DNA of 64,000 nt from JAJEFO01 sp965209045 (GTDB taxonomy: Bacteria; Pseudomonadota; Alphaproteobacteria; Rhodobacterales; Rhodobacteraceae), in NCBI GenBank assembly GCA_965209045.1, contig CBDBPW010000002.1, positions 1 to 64,000 on the forward strand, written 5' to 3'. The position numbers and the translations under genes were made by a program. Positions 48,809 through 57,912 of this stretch are shown piece after piece (within the stretch, counting starts at the first letter, position 1; every line of letters starts with the position of its first letter). A model generated the notes under the pieces. The model did not search any database. It was not told the DNA's origin and was given only the letters and a program-made list of their open reading frames with translations.

Positions 48809-50116
48809 ATGGCAGCCAACCTCGCCACCTATGCCAAGAAGAACCGGATCCAGTTCTTCCTCTTCAACTTCACGGACCTGTTCGGCGTGCAGCGGGCCAA
48901 GCTCGTGCCGACCAGCGCGGTGGCCGACATGCAGAAGTCCGGTGCAGGATTCGCGGGCTTTGCGTCGTGGCTGGACATGACGCCCGCCCACCCGGACATG
49001 ATGGTGATGCCAGATGCATCTTCCGTCATCCAGCTTCCGTGGAAGCCGGAACTCGCCTGGGTCGCGGGAAATCCCTGGCTCAACGATGCGCCGGTCGCGC
49101 AAGCCCCTCGCAACGTGCTCCTCGCCGTGGCAAGGGAAGCCGCCAGCGACAACCACGTGCTGATGACAGGAGTCGAGCCGGAGTTCCACCTGATCGACGC
49201 CGACGGAACGGACATTTCCGATCCTCGCGACACGCAGGAGAAGCCCTGCTATGACCAGCTCGCCCTGATGCGTCGATACGAAGTCATTGCCGAGATCTGC
49301 CGCCACATGGAGGCGCTCGGCTGGGGACCCTACCAGAACGACCACGAGGACGCGAACGGCCAGTTCGAAATCAACTGGGACTACTCGGAGGCGGTGACGA
49401 CCGCCGACCGGGCCGTGTTCTTCAAGTTCATGGTGAAGGAGGTCGCCGCCCGGCACGGATTCCGCGCAACTTTCATGCCGAAACCGTTTGCACACCTGAC
49501 TGGCAACGGGTGCCACGCGCATATCTCGCTCTGGTCAAGAACGGGAAAGAAGAACCATTTCGCCGACAAGAAGGACGAGTTGGGCCTGTCCAGGACGTGC
49601 CATCATTTCATCGGCGGGCTCATGAAGCACGCGCCGGCGCTCGCCGCGCTCGGCAATCCCACAGTCAACAGCTACAAGCGCATCAACGCACCGACGACGA
49701 CGTCGGGAGCCACGTGGTCGCCGAACGCGATTTCTTATGGCGGCAACAATCGGACTCACATGATCCGCATCCCCGATGCGGGACGCATCGAGCTTCGGCT
49801 CGCCGATGGCGCGGCCAACCCGTATCTCCTGATGGCAGGCATTCTGGCCGCTGGCCGCCTTGGCATCGCGAAGAAGGCCAACCCCGGGAAGCGCATGGAC
49901 TTCGACGCCTATGCGGAACCGGAGAGACTCGGAAATGCCGGCAAGCTGCCGTTGAATCTTCTGGACGCCCTGCGGGCGCTTGAGGCGGACACCGACTTCA
50001 ACCAGGCGCTCGGAAAGGAATTCACGGCTGCCTACCTGAAGCTCAAGACGGACGAGTGGAACAGCTACGCCAGGCACCTGACTGACTGGGAAAGGGAGCG
50101 GACGCTCGACTGCTGA
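48809..50116 (+). CDS. gmas: Gamma-glutamylmethylamide synthetase (glutamine synthetase-like)
   Basis: Predicted 435-residue glutamine synthetase family member. It shows the fold's motifs: EPEFHLID near 129 and GQFEINWDYSEA near 184 (metal-binding Glu residues), NGCHAHIS near 231 (ATP/metal site), and NNRTHMIRIP near 312 (substrate Arg). Length and the GlnT-like sequence fit gamma-glutamylmethylamide synthetase, which joins methylamine to glutamate with ATP as the first step of the N-methylglutamate pathway. The mgsABC cluster on the opposite strand would use its product. It could in principle be a second glutamine synthetase (GlnT); context favours GMAS. Confidence 0.82.
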   Translation: MAANLATYAKKNRIQFFLFNFTDLFGVQRAKLVPTSAVADMQKSGAGFAGFASWLDMTPAHPDMMVMPDASSVIQLPWKPELAWVAGNPWLNDAPVAQAPRNVLLAVAREAASDNHVLMTGVEPEFHLIDADGTDISDPRDTQEKPCYDQLALMRRYEVIAEICRHMEALGWGPYQNDHEDANGQFEINWDYSEAVTTADRAVFFKFMVKEVAARHGFRATFMPKPFAHLTGNGCHAHISLWSRTGKKNHFADKKDELGLSRTCHHFIGGLMKHAPALAALGNPTVNSYKRINAPTTTSGATWSPNAISYGGNNRTHMIRIPDAGRIELRLADGAANPYLLMAGILAAGRLGIAKKANPGKRMDFDAYAEPERLGNAGKLPLNLLDALRALEADTDFNQALGKEFTAAYLKLKTDEWNSYARHLTDWERERTLDC

Positions 50117-50117
50117 C

Positions 50118-51299
50118 GTGAATCTCCCATATATCGACATCGCAAGGCCCGGGTTTTCAACCAAATCACGCGAAGTCATGGAGGCGCGTTCCGAATCCTG
50201 GTGCGCCAGGACTCCATTTGGCCTTGCCGTGCTCAGGCATCGGCAGGCGGGGCAGCTCCTGCGCGACCGGAGACTCCGGCAGGGCAGTCACGCCTGGCCG
50301 GACATCATCGGCATTTCCGGGAGATTCGCCGAATTCTGGAAGGCCAGCCTCATCTCGATCGAAGGTGCCGAACACAGGAACCTGCGCAGGATTGCACAGG
50401 CCGCGCTTTCGAATGACTTCGTGCTTTCGCTTGAGCCCGCCTTTCGCGGCATCGCCGCCGACCTGGCAGAGAGCCTTCGAGAAACGGACGCGTTCGAATT
50501 CGTGAGCTCCTTCAGCGAACCGTTTGCGGGTCGCGCAATCACCACGCTCCTGGCCCTGCCGGAAGGTGATGCCCACGAAGTTGCCAGGGACGCCAGCACG
50601 CTCGGGCTCGCGATGGGACTCGATGCCCGGAACCACGAGGTGGCGGTCAATGCCGCGTGCTCCCGTCTGAGCGAGCTCGCCGCCGAATTGATCGAGCGCG
50701 CACGACTTGGTCAGGACAAAGTCGGATACGTGGCGCGCCTGGTCAGGGAAGCCGACGCCGCCGGATTCGCGGACGGGCAAGCGCTCATCGACCTGGTGGT
50801 GATCTCGATTTTCGGCGGAGTGGACACGACACGCGCCCAGCTGGCATTCGCCGCCTATCTGTTCGCGCAACACGCGGACCAGTGGCTTTGGCTGCGTCAG
50901 AATCCCGAAATGGTGCCTCAGGCGATCGAGGAAGTGATCCGCCGATACCCGACCACGACCTGGGCGACTCGAGAGGCGCTGGAGACCTTTGAACACGACG
51001 GCGTGGAAATCCGGAAGGGCGCCACCATCCACGTCTTCGTGCACGCGACCGCCACCGACCCGGCAACCGGGGCGGACGAATCCTTCAACATTCGTGAACC
51101 GCAAAAGACCCATTTCGGCTTCGGTGCCGGGGCACATCACTGCCTTGGCCAGTTCGTCGCCCGAACCGACATGGCCGCGGCGCTTCTCGAGCTTCTTGAA
51201 CGCTGGCAGGGAATCGCGCTTGTCGGCCAGCCGGAGTTCCTTCCAGACAGCGGGAACACGAGCCCGTCCCGCTTGGTGGTCCGGCCGATCTGGGGCTGA
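50118..51299 (+). CDS. Cytochrome P450
   Basis: Predicted 393-residue bacterial class P450. I-helix motif FGGVDTTRAQ near 234-243 (oxygen activation, Asp-Thr), K-helix EEVIRRYP near 273-280 (ExxR) and the heme loop FGFGAGAHHCLGQF near 333-346 with the proximal Cys are all present, so the enzyme should be functional. It starts with GTG only one base after the GMAS stop, so translation is probably coupled. It needs an electron-transfer partner (ferredoxin and reductase), and none is visible in this window. The substrate is unknown; the setting among methylated-amine genes suggests N-demethylation or another oxidation of an amine. Confidence 0.9.
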   Translation: MNLPYIDIARPGFSTKSREVMEARSESWCARTPFGLAVLRHRQAGQLLRDRRLRQGSHAWPDIIGISGRFAEFWKASLISIEGAEHRNLRRIAQAALSNDFVLSLEPAFRGIAADLAESLRETDAFEFVSSFSEPFAGRAITTLLALPEGDAHEVARDASTLGLAMGLDARNHEVAVNAACSRLSELAAELIERARLGQDKVGYVARLVREADAAGFADGQALIDLVVISIFGGVDTTRAQLAFAAYLFAQHADQWLWLRQNPEMVPQAIEEVIRRYPTTTWATREALETFEHDGVEIRKGATIHVFVHATATDPATGADESFNIREPQKTHFGFGAGAHHCLGQFVARTDMAAALLELLERWQGIALVGQPEFLPDSGNTSPSRLVVRPIWG

Positions 51300-51315
51300 C
51301 CGCCGGAACGTCAGG

Positions 51316-51337
51316 AGGCCTGCACGCTGCAGCCTCG
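51316..51337. terminator. Weak hairpin between convergent P450 and tdm genes
   Basis: Imperfect stem-loop with one bulge (GAGGCCTGCA against TGCAGCCTC, CGC loop) in the 134-base convergent gap. It could stop both transcripts; no T-runs flank it. Confidence 0.35.
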
Positions 51338-51433
51338 GCCTCTTGCCGTTCAGGTCAGCAAGAGTCCGGAGTTCAACGTGACGAATGGCGAAACGCCTCG
51401 ACAAGGGACCGTTCTCGGTCCCCGAAAGCCATC

Positions 51434-53812
51434 TCATGCGTTGCCGTAGTTTCCACGCACGCGTTGCTTGGTTGGGTCAAAGTGCGGGAAAGGCACGACG
51501 ACGGCCCGAAGCCGCTTCTGCTGCCCGTCAAGCTGGCCGACTTCGATCCTGCTTCCTTCAGTCGCATGAACGCTGGCAACGCGAGCCAGCGCAATAGTCT
51601 TTCCAAGCACGGGTGACTTCGTGGCGCTCGTTATCTCTCCGACTTGCGCCTTGCCAATCATGACTTGGTCTCCCGGTGACGGCACAACGCCGCCCTCGAT
51701 GTCAAGACCGACAAGCTTGCGGTGCGGATGCGACCTTCGTTCAAGAAGTGCTTCGCGCCCGATGAAGTCGTCTTCCTTGGTGTCCAAGGGCACGGTGAAC
51801 CCTATGCCGGCCTCGAATGGATCCGTCGTGTCGTCGAATTCGGATCCCGCGAAGATCAGCCCTGCTTCAATCCGGATCATGTCCAGTGCGGCGAGGCCAA
51901 GCGGCGTCAGCCCGAACTGCTTGCCGGCCTGCCATATCTTGTCAAAGACCTCGGCGGCATCCTTGGGATGACAGAACACTTCGTAGCCCAACTCCCCGGA
52001 ATAGCCGGTTCGCGAAATCACGACAGCGGTTCCGTCGAAGTCTCCCACCCGCGCGACGGTCAGCCGGAACCAGCGCAGCTCGCGTATCGTTGGCTGGGTC
52101 GGCGGAGTCCAGAAGACCCTGTCCAGGATCTCGCGCGAATGTCGCCCTTGAACGGCAACGTTGTGCAAATGGTCGGTCGACGGCCGAACCCAGGCATTGA
52201 GCCCGCGCTCCCGTGCCATCTCCTTCAGCCAGAGACCTGAGGTGTCGTTGCCCCCGATCCAGCGAAAGTTGTTGTCGCCCAGGCGATAGATCGTGCCGTC
52301 GTCGATCATGCCGCCGTGCTCGTAGCACATCGCGGTGTAGCTCACCTGCCCCACGCTGATCCTCTTCGCGTTCCGGGTCACGCAGAGCTGCAGGAGTTTC
52401 TCGGCATCAGGACCTGTCACCTCGTACTTTCTCAAGGGCGAGAGATCCATGATGGCGGCCCGTTCGCGCACCGCCCAATACTCCTCGATCGCGCCGTGGC
52501 TGGTGAACGCGTTCGGCAGCCAGTATCCGTTGTATTCCACGAAGTCCCGGGTGTGCCGCGCAATGCAGTCGTGAAATGCAGTCTTTCTGGTCTCTTCCAC
52601 ATCAGCCTCCGCAGATTTCCTGTAGCCGACGGAGCGGCTGAATTCCTCGCCTTCGCCATAGGTGCGAACCTGGATATCGGTCGGGTTCCAGCCGTTTGCC
52701 GGATCAACGTCGCAGGGACAGGCCGTCGACACGCAGACCAGGTCGGAAAGCGCCCGCAGCAGCACGTAGTCGCCCGGTCGAGACCACGGGTCGTCCATGG
52801 AGATCGCGTTCGTCTCGTCCAGCATGGTGTTGAAGAAGAAGTTGATCGCCGGCCAGCCACCGCGGGGGCGAATGTCAAACCGCGCAAGGTCGGCATTCAT
52901 GTTGTCCGAACAGTTGACGTGCCCGGGATAGCCCATGTCCTCGTAGTAGCGCGCCGTGCAGGCAAGGCCGAACGTGTCGTGCCGCCCGCATGTATCCTGC
53001 ACGATTTCGACCAGGGGTTCCTGGTCCACGGTCCAGTATTTCGAGAAGATGCCGGGTCTGGGATACAGGCTTCCCATCAGGCTCCGAGTCGTGGTGGGAT
53101 CAATTTCGCGTTCGATGCCCTTGTCCAGAGCACGCAGGCTGAATGCCTGAAAGTCGGAACATTCCCTCCCCTTGACGTCGAGGATCTGGATGTACTCGCC
53201 CTTGCGGACCTCATACGTGACGGAGTTGCCCGGCTGGATGTTCGCGTCGAATCGCGGTTCGGCCAATGGGTCAGGCGGCCCGATTTCGTCCTTGCCGTCT
53301 CCCGGAGCGGCTCGGCGGATATAGAGAACGAGCTCCGTCGGAGCATCCTGGCGTGCAGGGCTCATCGGCCCTCCGGGCGCGACACAGATCAGAAGGCCGT
53401 CGCGCTCCGCATTGAACTCCCGGAAGTCGCCGGGACGCGACCCATCTTCGAAGACCGCCACCGAATCGCCCGTCTCCAGGCTGAACCCGGCCGCATCCAG
53501 GGCGGACAGCACCTTCTTTCCGGATAGGCCTCCGTCCGAGAGCACGGCGATCGTGGCCATCGGCCTGCCCTGCCCCTTGGCGCCGAGCATCGAGGCGTCC
53601 GAACTTCCGTCCGGCGCAAAATGCACGAGTTCGCCCGGCTGCAAGCCTTCGCGGTCCTGCACGATGATGCCGTCACCCTTGAAGACCTGGACGACGCGCG
53701 AACCGCCACCCGGAACCGGGTATCGCTCAACCCCGTGCGGAAGGACTGGCAGGCCCGGCGCGACGACGCCTGATCGCTCCCATGGCACCGGGTGTATCGG
53801 CTGCACCGTCAT
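51434..53812 (-). CDS. tdm: Trimethylamine-N-oxide demethylase
   Basis: Predicted 792-residue Tdm. An N-terminal DUF1989-type domain (about 180-400) carries Cys residues likely to bind zinc (KGRECSDF, GLACTARY, HVNCSDN). A GcvT-like tetrahydrofolate-binding domain follows (about 430-790; GYSGELGYEVFC and AGLIFAGSEFDD are typical). Tdm splits TMAO into dimethylamine and formaldehyde, with the folate domain capturing the formaldehyde. Start ATG overlaps the tmoV stop as ATGA. Domain order and length match the characterised enzymes of marine and methylotrophic alphaproteobacteria. Confidence 0.92.
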   Translation of the reverse strand: MTVQPIHPVPWERSGVVAPGLPVLPHGVERYPVPGGGSRVVQVFKGDGIIVQDREGLQPGELVHFAPDGSSDASMLGAKGQGRPMATIAVLSDGGLSGKKVLSALDAAGFSLETGDSVAVFEDGSRPGDFREFNAERDGLLICVAPGGPMSPARQDAPTELVLYIRRAAPGDGKDEIGPPDPLAEPRFDANIQPGNSVTYEVRKGEYIQILDVKGRECSDFQAFSLRALDKGIEREIDPTTTRSLMGSLYPRPGIFSKYWTVDQEPLVEIVQDTCGRHDTFGLACTARYYEDMGYPGHVNCSDNMNADLARFDIRPRGGWPAINFFFNTMLDETNAISMDDPWSRPGDYVLLRALSDLVCVSTACPCDVDPANGWNPTDIQVRTYGEGEEFSRSVGYRKSAEADVEETRKTAFHDCIARHTRDFVEYNGYWLPNAFTSHGAIEEYWAVRERAAIMDLSPLRKYEVTGPDAEKLLQLCVTRNAKRISVGQVSYTAMCYEHGGMIDDGTIYRLGDNNFRWIGGNDTSGLWLKEMARERGLNAWVRPSTDHLHNVAVQGRHSREILDRVFWTPPTQPTIRELRWFRLTVARVGDFDGTAVVISRTGYSGELGYEVFCHPKDAAEVFDKIWQAGKQFGLTPLGLAALDMIRIEAGLIFAGSEFDDTTDPFEAGIGFTVPLDTKEDDFIGREALLERRSHPHRKLVGLDIEGGVVPSPGDQVMIGKAQVGEITSATKSPVLGKTIALARVASVHATEGSRIEVGQLDGQQKRLRAVVVPFPHFDPTKQRVRGNYGNA

Positions 53813-55797
53813 TGGCCCAGAATCTCTCGACGTTTCCTTGCCCAGGAGTTGATCGCGATGTCGAGCGACAACGCCATGAAGACCACGGAGAAACCGAGCG
53901 TGAAGTTCTTTCCGAGGTCGGTGCCCGCGAGCGTGCGCTGCATTTCCTGCCCCAGATCCCGGGTGCCGATGAAGGCGGCGATGATGACCATGAAGAAGGC
54001 GAAAATGAATGCCTGGTTCAATCCGACGGCGATGGTCGGCATTGCGAGAGGGAATTCGACCTTCCAGAGTTTCTGCCATCGCGTCGCGCCCGCCATGTCT
54101 GCCGCCTCGGTAATCTCGCGTGGCACGCCTCTCAGGCCTTCAACCGTGTAGCGCACGACGGGCACCATCGTGTAGATGAGGATCGCCAGAATGACCGTGA
54201 TCGGGGTGATCCCGAACAGCATGATGGCCGGCAGGAGGTAGATGAAACTCGGAAACGTCTGGGCGGTGTCGCAAGCGAAGATCATCCAGCGGGAAGCGCG
54301 CTCGCGCTGTGCTGCCCATATGGCGAGCGGCATACCAAAGAGCATCGCAAGGAACACGGCCGTCAGCGTCGAGTGCAGGGTCAGCATCGCCCGGTCCCAC
54401 CAACCGAGCTGGGCCACCGCAGAAAAGAACAGGAACCCGATCAATGCCGGGAACCAGCCTCCCAGCAGATAGCCAATGCCTGTCATTGCGAGAATGACCG
54501 TGAAGGTGGGCAGGAAAAGCAGCGCAAGTTCGGTGGGAATCAAGACCCAGATGTTGAAGAACCATCGAATGAACTCCGTGATCGCCTTGACCCACCCAAT
54601 GCCCAGGGCACCCTTGATAAGCGCGTCGATCTCGCTTCCCCTTGAAAGCGACTGCCTGCGGCCAACCTCGTCCAGGATGGGGAGGAACTGGCTGAGCAGG
54701 TAGAACAGCAAGAAGGTAGCGATTCCCAGGAGCAGGAACGAGTGTCTCTGCCACCAGGGGGTTCCCTTTTCGAAATGCTCGGGCTGCTTGACGACCCATG
54801 CCTTGCTCAGGCGGTCAAGCGTCACGGCGAGCAAGACGATCGTGACGCCGATCTCGAAGCTGCGGCCGAGCTTGAAGCTGTTCATCATGGCGAGCAGCTT
54901 TGCACCAAGCCCGGGCATGCCAATGAATGCGGTCAGGACGACCATGGCGAGCGCGAGCATGATGACCTGGTTGAGGCCGACAAGAATCTCGTTGCGAGCG
55001 GAAGGCAGAAAGACGTGGCGCAGCATCTGCCAACGCGTGCAGCCCGCCATCCTTCCCGCCTCGACGACGTCGGGCGGCACCTTTCTCAGGCCGACGATGG
55101 TCATGAGAATCATTGGCGGCATGGAGTAGACGATCGTGGCGACCGACGCGGCGGTCGGCCCGACCTTGAAGAAGATGACGGCAGGAAGAAGGTAGCTGTA
55201 GAAGGGCAGCGTCTGCAGCACCAGGAGAACCGGCCTCAAGGCCTCCTCGAACCGTCTGGACTTCCATGCACACATGCCCAGAAGCAAGCCGATTCCAAAC
55301 CCGAACGGCACCGCGACGGCGATGACCGACAGGGTCTCCATCGCCCATCTCCACTGCCCCATCAGAGCGGTCCAGACAAACGTGCCACCCGCCAGAAGCG
55401 CGAGCCGCCATCCGCCAAGCCAGTAGCCCAGCACCGCAGAACATGCCGCAACCACGGACCACGGCAATGCCTCCAGACGCGGCCAGCGCGCCTTCCCGTA
55501 CAGGACGTTGGCTGCCGCGTCAGTAAGGAACCCCAGCCATCCGGAGATCGTCCGCGTGACGTGGATCAGTCCGATGTCGTTCTGGAGCCAGGAAAACCCG
55601 GCGTCCAGCCAGTCTGCCCAAGGAAGGATGGCGCCGTCCGGCAGCCTGACCAGGGCCGAAGGAATCCAGGGTTTCAGCAACGCAAGAAGAATGGCTGCGC
55701 CAAACAGCGTCAGGACAATCGTCCTCGTCCGGACCGCGCCGATCGAGGCGGGTTCCGCCAGTTGTCTCGTTGCACCCACGCGGGTCGAGTCGCTCAC
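53809..55797 (-). CDS. tmoV: TMAO ABC transporter permease, duplicated domain
   Basis: Predicted 662-residue inner-membrane protein containing two tandem BPD permease domains, each with an EAA coupling loop: EAGRMAGCTRWQMLRHVFLP near 245 and EAADMAGATRWQKLWKVEFP near 560. About twelve hydrophobic segments are visible. With TmoW and TmoX it imports TMAO and possibly related quaternary or tertiary amines. It overlaps tmoW by 4 bases and tdm by 4 bases. Confidence 0.88.
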   Translation of the reverse strand: MSDSTRVGATRQLAEPASIGAVRTRTIVLTLFGAAILLALLKPWIPSALVRLPDGAILPWADWLDAGFSWLQNDIGLIHVTRTISGWLGFLTDAAANVLYGKARWPRLEALPWSVVAACSAVLGYWLGGWRLALLAGGTFVWTALMGQWRWAMETLSVIAVAVPFGFGIGLLLGMCAWKSRRFEEALRPVLLVLQTLPFYSYLLPAVIFFKVGPTAASVATIVYSMPPMILMTIVGLRKVPPDVVEAGRMAGCTRWQMLRHVFLPSARNEILVGLNQVIMLALAMVVLTAFIGMPGLGAKLLAMMNSFKLGRSFEIGVTIVLLAVTLDRLSKAWVVKQPEHFEKGTPWWQRHSFLLLGIATFLLFYLLSQFLPILDEVGRRQSLSRGSEIDALIKGALGIGWVKAITEFIRWFFNIWVLIPTELALLFLPTFTVILAMTGIGYLLGGWFPALIGFLFFSAVAQLGWWDRAMLTLHSTLTAVFLAMLFGMPLAIWAAQRERASRWMIFACDTAQTFPSFIYLLPAIMLFGITPITVILAILIYTMVPVVRYTVEGLRGVPREITEAADMAGATRWQKLWKVEFPLAMPTIAVGLNQAFIFAFFMVIIAAFIGTRDLGQEMQRTLAGTDLGKNFTLGFSVVFMALSLDIAINSWARKRREILGQ

Positions 55798-56816
55798 TCC
55801 TTCTCTCCAAAGAGCACCGCCAGCGCCGCCTTGCGGTCCATGGCGCCCGTTCGGCCATCCGGCAGGCTGACAGGAATGGATTCCGACCTGTCCTCAACCA
55901 GCCGACGTGCAAGAGACAGGATCGTTGCGTCCCCGGGCACGGGTTCGCCGTCGACGAGCACACCGTCCCTTGCCAGCACGCTTGCGTGTACGACGCTCGC
56001 CTTGTCCACTTCCTCGGTGAACTTGGCCACGTATTCGGTCGCCGGGTCCAGGACGATCTTGTCGGGCGTGTCCACCTGTTCGACGGCGCCGTCCTTCATG
56101 ATGGCAATCCTGTCGGCAAGGCGGAGCGCCTCGTCAAAGTCGTGTGTGATGAAGACGATCGTCTTGCCAAGCATGTCCTGAAGACGCAGGAATTCGTCCT
56201 GCATTTCGCGTCGGATCAAGGGATCCAGCGCGCTGAAGGGTTCGTCCAGAAACCAGATGTTCGGCTCGATCGCTAGGCTGCGGGCAATGCCGACCCGCTG
56301 CTGCTGCCCGCCGGAAAGTTCCCGGGGAAAGTAGTCCTCGCGCCCTTCCAGCCCGACAAGCCTGACCATTTCAAGCGCGCGTTCGCGCCGCGCGTGCCTG
56401 TCCTGCCCGCGCATCTCGAGCGGAAACGCGACGTTCTCGAGCACCGTGCGATGCGGGAGCAGTCCGAAGGACTGGAACACCATCCCCATCTTCGAGCGCC
56501 GAAGCTCTATCAGTTCGGTCGCGTTCAGGCTCATGATGTCCTGGCCGTCGATCCTGACCGCTCCGCCGGTTATGTCGTGCAGGCGCGAGAAACAGCGAAC
56601 CAGCGTCGACTTGCCGGAGCCCGACAGCCCCATGATGACGAGCATCTCGCCCTTGGCAACTTCGAGCGAGACGTCCTTGACGCCTGCAATGTAACCGTCC
56701 GACCGGATGTCCTCAAAGGAACGGCCTTCCGGCATGCGAGAAAGGTAGGCCTCGGGACTGGGCCCAAAAAGCTTCCAGACGTGCTCCGCAGAAATAACGG
56801 GGGTGTCGCTATCCAT
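55794..56816 (-). CDS. tmoW: TMAO ABC transporter ATP-binding protein
   Basis: Predicted 340-residue ATPase of the glycine betaine/proline (OpuA/ProV) family. Walker A is GLSGSGKST near 63-71, the signature LSGGQQQR near 162, and Walker B WFLDEPFSALDP near 184. The N-terminal part (VWKLFG) and the long C-terminal tail are typical of ProV-type proteins. An intercistronic hairpin separates it from tmoX. The ATG 56816 is used because homology starts there. Confidence 0.9.
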   Translation of the reverse strand: MDSDTPVISAEHVWKLFGPSPEAYLSRMPEGRSFEDIRSDGYIAGVKDVSLEVAKGEMLVIMGLSGSGKSTLVRCFSRLHDITGGAVRIDGQDIMSLNATELIELRRSKMGMVFQSFGLLPHRTVLENVAFPLEMRGQDRHARRERALEMVRLVGLEGREDYFPRELSGGQQQRVGIARSLAIEPNIWFLDEPFSALDPLIRREMQDEFLRLQDMLGKTIVFITHDFDEALRLADRIAIMKDGAVEQVDTPDKIVLDPATEYVAKFTEEVDKASVVHASVLARDGVLVDGEPVPGDATILSLARRLVEDRSESIPVSLPDGRTGAMDRKAALAVLFGEKE

Positions 56817-56831
56817 GACCTCCCACCTCAA

Positions 56832-56861
56832 ACCCTCCCCGCATGCTGGTGCGGAGAGGGT
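56832..56861 (-). promoter_or_regulatory. Intercistronic stem-loop between tmoX and tmoW
   Basis: Twelve-base arms pairing at 11 positions with a 6-base loop, placed between the binding-protein stop and the ATPase start. As with the tau hairpin, it probably raises binding-protein expression relative to the membrane parts. Inferred from position. Confidence 0.6.
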
Positions 56862-56882
56862 CATCTTGTCAATTCCCGCTCT

Positions 56883-57830
56883 TTACATGCAGGAGCTGAT
56901 CCATGGATCAACGATGTCGCGGTTCGCCGCGAGCCACTCGTCCGCCGCCTCTTCAGGCTCAAGCTCGTCTATGTCGACGAACTTCGCCATTTCGGCGATC
57001 TGTGGGTTCGTGAAGCTGAGCTTGGTCAGCACGCAATAGGCGCTCGGCCACTTGTCAGGCATTCCGTCCCACGCGGCCTTCTTGAGATAGCCGTCGGCGG
57101 GATTGCCGCAGTCGTACAGCGCGTCCGGATTCGGACCCTTGGCTGGATCGCTGTCGCAACCGTCCTCCCATGTCGGGAATTCGACGAACTCACCTGGCCA
57201 GACGGCTTCGGCAAAGTTCGGTGTCCAGTTGAACACGACGACCGGGCGCATGTCGGGTTCGGCAGCGCCGATCTCCGCCCAGAGGGCCGCCGCGGACCCC
57301 GCGTTCACCACGACAAAGTTCATGCCAAGCGCCTCGACGCGCTCCTTGCCGTGCTTCAGCCAGTCCACCGGGCCGTCAAGATAGCGACCCTTGCCGCCGG
57401 ATTCCGCCGTAGCGAAGATCTCCGCACAGCCATTCAGCGCTTGCCAGTCCGGCAGGCCCGGGCACGCATCCTTTGTCCACATCGGATACCACCAGTCCTC
57501 GCGGGTGACGGCGTCATGGTCCCCTGCATCATGGAGGCCTCCCTTCGAGAGCGCCTCGCGGAAGGAATGGCCGAACGCGCCTTCCCAGACCTCCAGTTCC
57601 AGCGCGACATCTCCGAGCCGGACCGACTCGTAGACTGCCTGGCTGTCCGTCGTCACGAACTCGACGTTGAGGCCCATTTCCTCGTACAGTTGTCCGACCA
57701 CGTGCGACATCACGATCTGGCTTGACCAGTTGTGAATCGGTATGATGATCGGATCATCGCTGTCTGCCGCAGACGCGGCAATCGGTGTGGCCATTGCGGT
57801 TGCCAGCAACAATGCAGATAGCTTCTTCAT
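56883..57830 (-). CDS. tmoX: TMAO-binding periplasmic protein
   Basis: Predicted 315-residue periplasmic binding protein of the OpuAC/ProX type. Residues 1-22 form a signal peptide with cleavage after ASA. Several Trp residues expected in the aromatic cage for a quaternary or N-oxide ligand are present (HNWSS, the WWYPMW region, VFNWTPNF). Paired Cys (ACPG and NGCAE, GCDSD and DCGNP) could form disulfides in the periplasm. AAGGAGG precedes the ATG by 5 bases. It is the ligand receptor for TmoV/TmoW. Confidence 0.9.
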   Translation of the reverse strand: MKKLSALLLATAMATPIAASAADSDDPIIIPIHNWSSQIVMSHVVGQLYEEMGLNVEFVTTDSQAVYESVRLGDVALELEVWEGAFGHSFREALSKGGLHDAGDHDAVTREDWWYPMWTKDACPGLPDWQALNGCAEIFATAESGGKGRYLDGPVDWLKHGKERVEALGMNFVVVNAGSAAALWAEIGAAEPDMRPVVVFNWTPNFAEAVWPGEFVEFPTWEDGCDSDPAKGPNPDALYDCGNPADGYLKKAAWDGMPDKWPSAYCVLTKLSFTNPQIAEMAKFVDIDELEPEEAADEWLAANRDIVDPWISSCM

Positions 57831-57849
57831 GGTCTCCTCCTTTTTTGGC

Positions 57850-57865
57850 GCAGCCCTCCGGCTGC
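57850..57865 (-). promoter_or_regulatory. Short hairpin between tmm and tmoX
   Basis: Perfect six-base stem GCAGCC-CTCC-GGCTGC in the 82-base gap between tmm stop and tmoX start. No T-run on the minus strand, so more likely an mRNA-processing or stability feature. Confidence 0.4.
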
Positions 57866-57912
57866 TGGATTTCGAAGCTTGCTTGGCCCGCGGGTTGATC
57901 CCGCGTTGTAGT

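Noticed and set aside
52316..53527. 403-codon plus-strand frame
   Set aside because: Antisense to tdm, no recognised domain.
54742..57725. Two long plus-strand frames over the Tmo genes
   Set aside because: Antisense shadows of tmoV, tmoW and tmoX; very His/Arg/Asp-rich as expected for such shadows.
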